NCBI GenBank assembly: GCA_035938395.1
Contig: DASZGY010000023.1
Coordinates: forward strand, 1 to 64,000
DNA from: JALZAA01 sp035938395
GTDB lineage: Bacteria; Actinomycetota; Acidimicrobiia; IMCC26256; JACDBD01
Reading direction: 5' to 3'
DNA length: 64,000 nucleotides
Shown: piece by piece, positions 1 to 7,069 of the stretch
How the letters are laid out: each line of letters begins with the position of its first letter
How positions within the stretch are numbered: position 1 is the stretch's first letter
Notes under the pieces: model-generated
Told to the model about the DNA's origin: nothing
Databases searched by the model: none
What the model saw: the letters and a program-made list of their open reading frames with translations, nothing else
Translations under genes and position numbers: made by a program

Positions 1-1
1 C

Positions 2-592
2 GAGTACGGCGGGCGCGGGGTCTTCGCGCGCTTCGTCCGCTTCCTGGCCGACGTGATGACGGGCGTCCCGTCGATCGTCATGGGCCTGTTCATCTACACG
101 ATCTGGGTCCTGCCCCGGAAGCAGGCCGGGCTCAGCGGCTTTGCCGGCGCGCTCGCACTCGGTTGCCTGATGCTCCCGATCGTGATCAGGACGACGGAGG
201 AGATCCTCAAGCTCGTCCCCGACGAGCTCCGCGAGGGCAGCTACGCCCTGGGGACCCGCAAGGCGCAGACGATCCGGCGGGTCGTGTTCCCGAACGCCGC
301 CCCCGGGATCGTCAGCGGGGCACTCCTCGGCGTCGCCCGCGTGGCAGGGGAGACGGCGCCCTTGCTCTTCACGATCGGCATCGTGTCGGCGGCGAACTGG
401 AACGTCTTCGACGGGCCCAACACCGCGCTGCCACAGCAGATCTACATCAACGCCAGCGTGTTCGGCGGCTTCGACGCCGCCCAGAACCGCGCCTGGGGCG
501 CGGCCCTGGCGCTCATCTTGATCGTCTTCCTGTTCACGTTGGTCGCGCGCGTCATCACGGCCATCTACACCCGCCGTTCGTCGGCGGTCTGA
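2..592 (+). CDS. pstA: Phosphate ABC transporter permease PstA (5' end outside window)
   Basis: Inner-membrane permease of the high-affinity phosphate importer PstSCAB. The frame is open from base 2 and the real start lies upstream of the window. The visible 196 residues hold the MTGVPSIVMG segment, the binding-protein-dependent permease EAA-type loop (EGSYALGTRKAQTIRRVVFP), the VAGETAPLLFTIG helix typical of PstA, and a C-terminal membrane helix ending in VARVITAIYTRR. pstB follows after 15 bases, so the genes are co-transcribed, and a SenX3/RegX3-like pair comes next. Family assignment is secure; only the N-terminus is missing. Confidence 0.95.
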   Translation, partial: EYGGRGVFARFVRFLADVMTGVPSIVMGLFIYTIWVLPRKQAGLSGFAGALALGCLMLPIVIRTTEEILKLVPDELREGSYALGTRKAQTIRRVVFPNAAPGIVSGALLGVARVAGETAPLLFTIGIVSAANWNVFDGPNTALPQQIYINASVFGGFDAAQNRAWGAALALILIVFLFTLVARVITAIYTRRSSAV

Positions 593-607
593 CCCTTGGA
601 GCCGGAA

Positions 608-1516
608 ATGACCGACACCGCGACGGCCGCCACTAAATTCGGACCGATGACCACGACTCGTGACGAGTCCGAGGCCAAGGGTCCGGAAGAGACACTTCCC
701 CGTGAGCCCGCGCCCGAGGAGAAGCCCGAACGGGCACGGGAGATCGTCTTCCAGCTCTCGGGTGTCGAGGTGCGGTACAGCGGCGTCACCGCCGTGGAGG
801 ACGTCAACATCGAGATCGCCGCCAACGAGATCACGGCCTTCATCGGGCCGTCGGGATGCGGCAAGACGACGGTGCTCCGCTCGCTGAACCGCATGCACGA
901 CATCACGCCGGGGGCCGAGGTGCTCGGAGAGGTCACCTACCACGGTGAGGACCTCTACGCGTCCAAGGTCGACCCCGCCGAGGTGCGCCGTCGCATCGGC
1001 ATGGTGTTCCAGAAGCCGAACCCGTTCCCGAAGTCGGTGTACGACAACGTGGCGTACGGGCCGCGCATCAACGGCACGAAGCGCAGCGAGGTCGAGCAGC
1101 GGGTGGAGAAGGCGCTGAACCAGGCCGCGCTCTGGGAGGAGGTCAACGGCAAGTTGCGCAAGAGCGCGCTGGGACTCTCCGGTGGTCAGCAGCAGCGGCT
1201 GTGCATCGCCCGTTGCCTCGCCGTCGAACCCGACGTGATCCTCATGGACGAGCCGTGTTCCGCGCTCGACCCGATCGCCACGGCGCGCATCGAGGACCTC
1301 ATGGCGGAGCTCAAGAACCAGTACACGATCGTCATCGTGACCCACAACATGCAGCAGGCGGCGCGCGTCTCGGATCGCACCGCGTTCTTCACCGCCGAGG
1401 TCGACGATGCCGGTCACCGCCGAGGGAAGCTGATCGAGTACGACCTCACCGAGACCATCTTCACCACCCCGTCCGATCCCCGCACCGAGGGGTACATCAC
1501 CGGGAGGTTCGGCTGA
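608..1516 (+). CDS. pstB: Phosphate import ATP-binding protein PstB
   Basis: ATPase subunit that energises phosphate uptake through PstCA. It shows Walker A GPSGCGKTT, the Q-loop MVFQKPNPFP, signature LSGGQQQRL, Walker B VILMDEPCSALDP and the H-loop VTHNM, all as in PstB. The first 40 or so residues are a charged, low-complexity extension rich in E, P and R that is absent from most PstB proteins. ATG 608 is chosen because GGAG at 598-601 lies 6 bases upstream; a TTG at 596 and an ATG at 647 are alternatives. The stop codon overlaps the apparent CTG start of the histidine kinase that follows. Confidence 0.95.
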   Translation: MTDTATAATKFGPMTTTRDESEAKGPEETLPREPAPEEKPERAREIVFQLSGVEVRYSGVTAVEDVNIEIAANEITAFIGPSGCGKTTVLRSLNRMHDITPGAEVLGEVTYHGEDLYASKVDPAEVRRRIGMVFQKPNPFPKSVYDNVAYGPRINGTKRSEVEQRVEKALNQAALWEEVNGKLRKSALGLSGGQQQRLCIARCLAVEPDVILMDEPCSALDPIATARIEDLMAELKNQYTIVIVTHNMQQAARVSDRTAFFTAEVDDAGHRRGKLIEYDLTETIFTTPSDPRTEGYITGRFG

Positions 1517-2697
1517 TCGTCGCGATCGCCGTGACGGTCGTGATCGTCACGCTCGTCGCGGGACTCGGGTTCCTCGCCTTGACGATCCGGTCGCTGAGGC
1601 GCGAGCTCCGCCATGTGACGGGGGACCTGGACGAGCCGCTGGTGCGGGAGCGAAGTGGGTCCCGCGGCGATGTCGAGCGCGAGCGTGAGGCGCTCGCCGG
1701 CGCGGTGGCGGCGTTCGAGGACGGCGTCGTCGTCGTGGACGCCAGGGGCAACGAGGTCATTCGCAACGCGGCCGGCGAGCGTTTCCATGGCGCCCGCCAT
1801 GCGCATGCTCTCGTCGAGGACGCCTTGCGCACGCTGCTCGCTCCGGCGCTGCGCGGCGAGCGGGCCCAGCGCGAGCTTCAACTGTTCGGTCCACCCCGCG
1901 AGGTGCTCCTCGTACGCACGGCGCCCCTGTGGCGGCGCAACCGGGTGATCGGGGCGGTCGCGTTCGTGCGCGACATCTCCGAGCTACGACGGGTGGAGAG
2001 CGTCCGGCGAGACTTCGTCGCCAACGTGAGCCACGAGCTCAAGACGCCGATCGGCGCGCTGTCACTGCTTGCAGAGACCATGGCGGTGGGCGACGACTCC
2101 CCGGTCAACAGCCAGCTCGCCGACCGGCTGCAGCGCGAAGCCAACCGGCTCGGGCGCATCGTCGACGACCTGCTCGACCTCAGCCTCATCGAGGCTCAGG
2201 AGCGCCCGACCCGCGAGCCCGTGCCCCTTCATGTCGTGCTGCACGAGGCGGCCGAGCGGGTGCGAGGGGCCGCCGACGCCGTCGGGATCCCGCTCAGCGT
2301 GGCGCCGGTGGCCACAGACCTGGTCTTGGCGGGCGACCGATCGCAGCTGGTGAGCGCGGTCACGAACCTGCTCGACAACGCGGTCAAGTACTCGGAGCCG
2401 GGCGAGCCGGTGGAGGTCGACGCCACCGTGGGGGACGGGAGTATCTGCATCTCGGTGCGCGATCACGGCATCGGGATCCCCTCGCGCGACCTCGAACGGA
2501 TCTTCGAGCGTTTCTACCGGGTCGACCGCGCCCGCAGTCGCGCTACCGGAGGCACCGGTCTCGGGCTTTCGATCGTCCGGCACGTGGCGCAGGCGCACGG
2601 CGGCGACGTGACGGTCGAGTCGACCGAGGGGGAGGGCTCCACCTTCCGCCTTCGGGTGCCCCTGCCGTCGTCCAAGAAGCTCTCGGAGGCATCCTGA
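1513..2697 (+). CDS. senX3: SenX3/PhoR-type sensor histidine kinase, apparent CTG start
   Basis: Membrane-anchored sensor kinase, probably sensing phosphate status through the neighbouring Pst system and phosphorylating the RegX3-like regulator downstream. From a CTG start it is 394 residues: one N-terminal membrane helix (about 2-25), a PAS-like segment (about 55-150), the H-box NVSHELKTP with His174, the N-box LLDNAVKYS near 285, G1 DHGIGIP near 317, F-box FERFYRVD and G2 GGTGLGLS near 347. Start choice: CTG 1513 overlaps the pstB stop (CTGA) and has GGGAGG at 1502-1507 with 5 bases spacing. The first conventional in-frame start, GTG 1531, has no ribosome site and shortens the membrane helix. 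The phosphate role is inferred from context. Confidence 0.9.
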   Translation: MIVAIAVTVVIVTLVAGLGFLALTIRSLRRELRHVTGDLDEPLVRERSGSRGDVEREREALAGAVAAFEDGVVVVDARGNEVIRNAAGERFHGARHAHALVEDALRTLLAPALRGERAQRELQLFGPPREVLLVRTAPLWRRNRVIGAVAFVRDISELRRVESVRRDFVANVSHELKTPIGALSLLAETMAVGDDSPVNSQLADRLQREANRLGRIVDDLLDLSLIEAQERPTREPVPLHVVLHEAAERVRGAADAVGIPLSVAPVATDLVLAGDRSQLVSAVTNLLDNAVKYSEPGEPVEVDATVGDGSICISVRDHGIGIPSRDLERIFERFYRVDRARSRATGGTGLGLSIVRHVAQAHGGDVTVESTEGEGSTFRLRVPLPSSKKLSEAS

Positions 2698-3419
2698 TGG
2701 CCGAGACGGCCCCGCTCATTCTCGTGGTCGACGACGAGGAGTCCTACCGCGACGCCCTCACGGTGGCGCTCGAACGCGAGGGTTTCCGGGTCGAGGTGGC
2801 CGCCGACGGTCAGGAGGCGATCGACCAGTTCGACGCCACGAGCCCGTCGCTCGTCCTGCTCGACGTGATGCTGCCCCGCATCTCGGGCGTCGACGTATGT
2901 CGCGACCTGCGGTCCCGATCGCGTGTCCCGATCATCATGGTCACCGCCCGCAGCAACGAGATCGACGCCGTCGTCGGTCTCGAGGTCGGCGCCGACGATT
3001 ACGTGTCGAAGCCGTTCCGGCTCCGGGAGCTCATCGCCCGGGTGCGCGCCGCGTTGCGCCGCAGCGCAGACGAGGAGCCGACCAGCATCACCAACCAGGA
3101 AGTGCTCGAGATCGGCGACGTGCGTCTCGACGCCGGCCGCCACGAGGTGTTCGTGCGGGGCGACCCGGTGCCGCTTCCGCTGAAGGAATTCGAGCTGCTC
3201 GAGCTGCTGCTCGCCAACGCCGGGCGGGTCCTCACCCGCGACGTCCTCATCGACCGGATCTGGGGGCCGAACTACTTCGGCGACACCAAGACGCTCGACG
3301 TGCACGTCAAGCGGCTGCGGGCCAAGGTCGAGGAGGATCCGTCGAACCCGACCCGGGTCGTCACCATCCGCGGCGTCGGCTACCGCTACGAGAAGCCCAC
3401 CCGCGCCGCCACCGGCTGA
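2697..3419 (+). CDS. regX3: RegX3/PhoP-type response regulator
   Basis: OmpR/PhoB-family DNA-binding response regulator of 240 residues, partner of the kinase just upstream. The receiver domain (about 6-120) has the acidic pocket VVDDE, the phosphoacceptor Asp56 in LLDVMLP, and the conserved Lys105 in YVSKPF. The winged-helix effector domain (about 140-235) ends with KTLDVHVKRLRAKVEED and RGVGYRYE, the recognition helix and hairpin of this family. The start ATG overlaps the kinase stop by one base (TGATG) and GGAGG at 2685-2689 fits it. In this context it probably controls pst and other phosphate-starvation genes; that is inference from the SenX3-RegX3 family. Confidence 0.93.
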   Translation: MAETAPLILVVDDEESYRDALTVALEREGFRVEVAADGQEAIDQFDATSPSLVLLDVMLPRISGVDVCRDLRSRSRVPIIMVTARSNEIDAVVGLEVGADDYVSKPFRLRELIARVRAALRRSADEEPTSITNQEVLEIGDVRLDAGRHEVFVRGDPVPLPLKEFELLELLLANAGRVLTRDVLIDRIWGPNYFGDTKTLDVHVKRLRAKVEEDPSNPTRVVTIRGVGYRYEKPTRAATG

Positions 3420-3504
3420 CGCTCTGGCTTGGCGTCGTCGCCAGGTTGGTGGTCCCCGGGACGGTTTGCGATGAGTTCGCGGGCGCTGCATCGTCTACCC
3501 CGAC

Positions 3505-4119
3505 ATGCGAATCATCCTGAGTGAGTTCATCAGCCTCGACGGCGTCGTGCAGGCTCCCGGCGGCAAGGACGAGGACACCGACGGCGGGTTCGAACACGGC
3601 GGCTGGTCGATACCGTTCTTCGACCCCGACTCGATGGGACCGGTGATCGGCGAGGTCATGGACCGCACGGACGCGTTGCTGTTCGGGCGGCGGACGTGGG
3701 ACGGCATGGCCGCCGCCTGGCCGGGACGGGCCGGCGATCCGTACGCCGACCAGATGAACGCCGTCCAGAAGTACGTCGTGTCGCGGACGCTGTCGGCGGA
3801 GGAGGCGGCGTCGAGGTGGAACAACACGACGCTCCTCGACGGCGTCGACGCGATCGAAGCGATCCGATCGCTGCGAGCGAGTGGTGGTGAGGGCGGCCTG
3901 CAGGTCTGGGGCAGCCCCTCGCTCGCTCGTCAGCTCGTCGAGAACGATCTCGTCGACGAGTACCAGCTCATGCTCGAGCCGACCGTGCTGGGCGGCGGGA
4001 AGACGATCTTCCCGTCGGACGGGCGAGCCCGGACGCTGGAGCTCGTGTCGGTCAAGCAGGCGAAGACAGGCGTGCTCATCTGCGCGTACCGTCCGGCCGA
4101 GCGCGCGGCAGTCTCGTAG
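3505..4119 (+). CDS. DHFR/RibD C-terminal domain family reductase
   Basis: Small soluble NAD(P)H-dependent reductase of the RibD_C/dihydrofolate-reductase-like fold, 204 residues. Visible hallmarks are the N-terminal strand MRIILSEFISLDGVVQ, the GRRTWDGM segment corresponding to the cofactor loop, KYVVSRTL, a glycine-rich VWGSPSLARQLVENDLVDEY helix, and LEPTVLGGGKTIFP. These YyaP/YwjB-like proteins are common in actinobacteria and their substrates are generally unknown. No ribosome site is obvious before ATG 3505. The gene converges with the HD-domain gene and overlaps its 3' end by 44 bases, so both C-termini are encoded on opposite strands of the same DNA. Confidence 0.85.
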   Translation: MRIILSEFISLDGVVQAPGGKDEDTDGGFEHGGWSIPFFDPDSMGPVIGEVMDRTDALLFGRRTWDGMAAAWPGRAGDPYADQMNAVQKYVVSRTLSAEEAASRWNNTTLLDGVDAIEAIRSLRASGGEGGLQVWGSPSLARQLVENDLVDEYQLMLEPTVLGGGKTIFPSDGRARTLELVSVKQAKTGVLICAYRPAERAAVS

Positions 4120-4657
4120 CGGTGCGGCCGGCGGTCGCCTTCACGATCGGGCGCCAGTGGCTCAGTGATGGGACGTCCCGGCCCGGCACCTTGGCGTCGT
4201 CGTCGGCCCGGCGCAGGGTGAGCACGTCGGCGAGCCACGGCGCGGCGTCCAGACGAGCTCGCTCGGTGGCGTCGAGTCGTCCGCCTTGGACCTCGAGCGT
4301 GGCGACGCTCGCGGCGCTCAGACGCGACGCGTAGTCGGGGTCGGTGGTGACGAGGTAGCGCTTGGCTTCGTCGTGGTGACCGACGAGCCATGCGACCCGT
4401 TCGCCCAGCAGGTCGGCGACCGCCGCCGCGCCGGCGCGGGCGTGCGTGCGGGGACGACCCGGCCAGAGGACGGTGCCCACGTCGTGCACGAGCCCGGCGA
4501 CCTGGAGCTCGTGGTCGTGGGGCGCCACGCCGGCGAGGACCGCCGCGCACTGCAGTCCGTGGGCGAGGAGGTCGATGTCCTCGCCGTCGGTCGCGCCGGC
4601 GCCGGATTCGAGCACGCCGAGCAGCGAGTCGACGTCGCTGATCGGCGCGCCCGTCAC
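4076..4657 (-). CDS. HD-domain phosphohydrolase-like protein
   Basis: Predicted metal-dependent HD-superfamily protein, 193 residues, last gene of the ppk-CHAD-NUDIX-sixA operon. It carries the metal-ligand pattern AHGLQCA, LVHDVGT (His58-Asp59), THARAG (His72) and LVGHHDE (His94-His95), resembling the phosphonate-catabolism and myo-inositol-oxygenase-like branch of HD proteins. Start GTG 4657 overlaps the sixA stop in a GTGA junction; an ATG 57 bases further upstream would run into sixA. The 3' end overlaps the convergent reductase gene. The substrate cannot be read from the sequence; a phosphate-ester substrate fits the operon but is speculative. Confidence 0.75.
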   Translation of the reverse strand: MTGAPISDVDSLLGVLESGAGATDGEDIDLLAHGLQCAAVLAGVAPHDHELQVAGLVHDVGTVLWPGRPRTHARAGAAAVADLLGERVAWLVGHHDEAKRYLVTTDPDYASRLSAASVATLEVQGGRLDATERARLDAAPWLADVLTLRRADDDAKVPGRDVPSLSHWRPIVKATAGRTATRLPRARPDGTRR

Positions 4658-5133
4658 GTCGGAGGAACGAAGCGGCCGCGCACGACTTGGCCGTCCTCGA
4701 CGTCGAGCACCCACGTCGAGCCCTTCGGGAAGCGCAGCTCACTCGGTGCCGCGTCGTCGCCGGCGTCGAGCCGGACGTGCTGACCGGCCCAGTGGTGCAG
4801 CAGGTCGCCGATCACGTCACCGTGGCTGCACAGCACGGTGGGCTTGTCGCTGACCTTGTCGATCGAGCGGAGGGCTTCGCTCAGCGGTGCGCCCTCGCTC
4901 AGTGCATCTGCGTCCTCGACCGGGACGCCGAGGCGCTCGGCGAGGGGTGCGACGGTCTCCCGGCAGCGGACGTACGAACTGCTGACAATATGCCCGATCG
5001 GCTCGTCGCGCAGCAGCTTCGCCAGCGCCGCCGCCTGGCGGCGTCCGGCCTTGGACAGCGGGCGTTCCTCGTCGGGCCCGTCCCACGCGCTCCTGCTGCC
5101 GGCCTTGGCATGGCGGACGAGATAGAGCTTCAG
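4654..5133 (-). CDS. SixA-like histidine phosphatase (RHG family), apparent CTG start
   Basis: Histidine-phosphatase-superfamily enzyme of 159 residues. The catalytic LVRHAKAG is at the extreme N-terminus (Arg7, His8), the second arginine is in SSSYVRCRETVAP, and LCSHGDVIGDL supplies the second active-site histidine. There is no ATG, GTG or TTG in frame upstream of the RHA motif and downstream of the NUDIX gene. The reading must begin at CTG 5133, which overlaps the NUDIX stop (CTGA) and has GGAGG 7 bases upstream. Mycobacterial MutT1 carries NUDIX and RHG domains in one protein next to ppk; here the same pair is split into two overlapping genes. Substrate is probably a phosphoprotein or nucleotide; not certain. 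Confidence 0.88.
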   Translation of the reverse strand: MKLYLVRHAKAGSRSAWDGPDEERPLSKAGRRQAAALAKLLRDEPIGHIVSSSYVRCRETVAPLAERLGVPVEDADALSEGAPLSEALRSIDKVSDKPTVLCSHGDVIGDLLHHWAGQHVRLDAGDDAAPSELRFPKGSTWVLDVEDGQVVRGRFVPPT

Positions 5134-5588
5134 GGAAGGGCCTCCGCGTCGCGGATGAGCTTTCGGTCGTGGTCGTGCGACAAGAGCTTGCCCGCGTCTG
5201 CGGCCGAGCACCAGCGCACATCGTCGATCTCGTTGTTGGGCCGGAACTTGGGCACCTTGCCGTCGACCGGCTCCATGAGCCAGTAGCGAACCTGCTTCAG
5301 CCGGTCCTTGCGGTCCCGGTAGCGGATCGACTCGAGCTCGGGTCCCAGCGCGCTCCGCACCCCCGTCTCCTCCTCGACCTCGCGGAGCGCGGCTTCCTCG
5401 TCGGTCTCGCCCGGGTCGACCTTGCCCTTGGGGACGCTCCAGTCGTCGTAGCGGGGCCGGTGCACGAGTGCGTACTGAGTGACCCCGTTCTTCGACCGTC
5501 GGCGCAGCACGCCGCCGCCCGCCCTCACGAGCTGCTCCGGCTCTGCGGGGCGGGGTCGCGACCGCCGACGCCAGAGCTTCAGAGCCAC
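5130..5588 (-). CDS. NUDIX hydrolase (MutT1 N-domain type)
   Basis: NUDIX hydrolase of 152 residues with a complete NUDIX box starting GKVDPGETDEEAALRE and continuing VEEETGV, preceded by YDDWSVPKGK as in the MutT1 / diadenosine-polyphosphate hydrolase group. It would cleave nucleoside-diphosphate-linked substrates such as oxidised nucleotides or dinucleoside polyphosphates. Start GTG 5588 lies inside the end of the CHAD gene (10 base overlap). A CTG two codons later also overlaps the CHAD stop as CTGA and cannot be excluded. It sits between the CYTH-CHAD and sixA genes in the ppk operon, which favours a role near nucleotide or polyphosphate turnover (inference). Confidence 0.88.
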   Translation of the reverse strand: MALKLWRRRSRPRPAEPEQLVRAGGGVLRRRSKNGVTQYALVHRPRYDDWSVPKGKVDPGETDEEAALREVEEETGVRSALGPELESIRYRDRKDRLKQVRYWLMEPVDGKVPKFRPNNEIDDVRWCSAADAGKLLSHDHDRKLIRDAEALP

Positions 5589-7069
5589 TGGCGCAGCTTC
5601 TTCTTGCTCGCCGCGTCCCACACCTCGCCCCACTCGCTGCGGGTGCGTTCGATCTCGACGCGCTCGAGCGTCGCGAGCTGCCCGGCCACGAACACCTCGC
5701 GGCCGATCGTCGACGACGAGACATCGCGCAGCCACTGCTCGGCGACGACGGCGTCCTGATGCTCGCCGAGCACCTCCTGGACGTCGGCGATCGCCTTCGC
5801 GAACGCACGGGCTCGCTTGCCGACCGCCGGCGCGACGGCTTCGGCTGCGTAGCGACATCGCTTGGCCTTGATCCGGATGTGGTGGAGCTCCTCGTCGGCC
5901 GGATCGTCGGGAAGGTCGTCCACGGCGGTGCGCAGCTTCTCCCACGGCTTGCTCACGAGCGGCGGCAGGACGTCGGCGGCGCGGTCGGCGGCCGCCGAAG
6001 GGACGAGCGCCGGCTCGCGTGCGGCTTCCACCAGGCGGTCGAGGAGCTCGGCGTACTGCCTGCTCCCGAGCGCCTCGCGCAGATCGGCTCGCGCCGCGTC
6101 CCAACGCTGGAGCAGCCGCTGGATGATCTTCCTGGCGGTTGCCTGATCGGCGGCGGGGAGGCGTTCGGCGTGGGAGCGCAGCCGGTCGAGCAGGACCTCG
6201 GTGTCGCGAACGGCGCCGAGGTCGGCGCCGATGGCCTTCAGGTCCTGGCGCAAGGATTTCGTCCAGTCCGGATCGAGGAGGGAGTGGAACGTGCGGAGGT
6301 CGGACCGCAGGCGGCGCGTCGCCACCCGGGCTTGGTGGACGTCTTCGGGATCGTCGCCGAGCCGGACGCCGGGGTCGTGGGCGATCAGTCGCGCGACCGA
6401 CGCGGCCAGCGCGTTGCGGATCGCGTCGCCGGCCGACGGCGACGGCCCGAGACGCTGCACCGCGGTGACGTCGGGCGGCTCCAACGCTCGCCAACCGAGG
6501 GCGCGCACGATGTTGGGGTTCGAGTCGGGCGGCCCGGCGCCGGCGGCGCGCAGCCGGGAGACGATCGCTTCTACGAGACCTTCGGGCGCGGCGTCGTCGA
6601 CCTCGACCTCGAGCTCCCGGAACCGGGCGGCGACGCGTCCGCGCGCCAGCACCGTCACCTCGTCGTCGAGCACTTCACCGAGCGACTTCTCGGACGCGTC
6701 GTGGAGCTCGACGCGTCGGCGGCGGGTCCGCAGGCGCGCGACCGGCGCGACCCGCGCCGTGCGCACGAGCGCCCGCACCAGGTCGACGGCCGCCGGCGGC
6801 GGCTGGTCCGCCGCCCCCTCGAAACGGTGCTCGTCGTGCGGGAGCTGGGGCCCGGTCGGGGTCTCGCGGCCGAGCGTCACAATCCAGCCCTCGTCGCCGC
6901 GGTACAGCAGCGTCACGCCGGCCCGGGCCAGTCGCAGGTCGGGCGTGTCGTGGTACGTCAGCTCGATCACGGTCGGCCCGGCCTCGTCGGCGGCGATCCC
7001 GTCCACGAGTCCGTTCAGCTGGGGAAGATGAAACCCAGGGGGCGACGAGAGGAACTCGTGCGAGCTCAC
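5579..7069 (-). CDS. CYTH and CHAD domain protein (polyphosphate-associated)
   Basis: 496-residue protein with an N-terminal CYTH-like (triphosphate tunnel) region up to about residue 200, showing VIELTYHDTPDLRLARAG, LLYRGDEGW and ELEVEVDDAAPEG. A C-terminal CHAD domain runs from about 230 to 496 and is rich in regularly spaced His, Arg and Lys: EDVHQARVATRRLRSDLRTF, ELHHIRIKAKRCRYAAEAV, EVLGEHQDAVVAEQWL. CHAD domains bind polyphosphate, and CYTH domains act on triphosphates or inorganic polyphosphate. The gene starts at GTG 7069, overlapping the ppk stop as GTGA, so it is translationally coupled to polyphosphate kinase. No ribosome site is needed or seen. Function in polyphosphate binding is known for the domain; hydrolysis is inferred. 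Confidence 0.92.
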   Translation of the reverse strand: MSSHEFLSSPPGFHLPQLNGLVDGIAADEAGPTVIELTYHDTPDLRLARAGVTLLYRGDEGWIVTLGRETPTGPQLPHDEHRFEGAADQPPPAAVDLVRALVRTARVAPVARLRTRRRRVELHDASEKSLGEVLDDEVTVLARGRVAARFRELEVEVDDAAPEGLVEAIVSRLRAAGAGPPDSNPNIVRALGWRALEPPDVTAVQRLGPSPSAGDAIRNALAASVARLIAHDPGVRLGDDPEDVHQARVATRRLRSDLRTFHSLLDPDWTKSLRQDLKAIGADLGAVRDTEVLLDRLRSHAERLPAADQATARKIIQRLLQRWDAARADLREALGSRQYAELLDRLVEAAREPALVPSAAADRAADVLPPLVSKPWEKLRTAVDDLPDDPADEELHHIRIKAKRCRYAAEAVAPAVGKRARAFAKAIADVQEVLGEHQDAVVAEQWLRDVSSSTIGREVFVAGQLATLERVEIERTRSEWGEVWDAASKKKLRQWL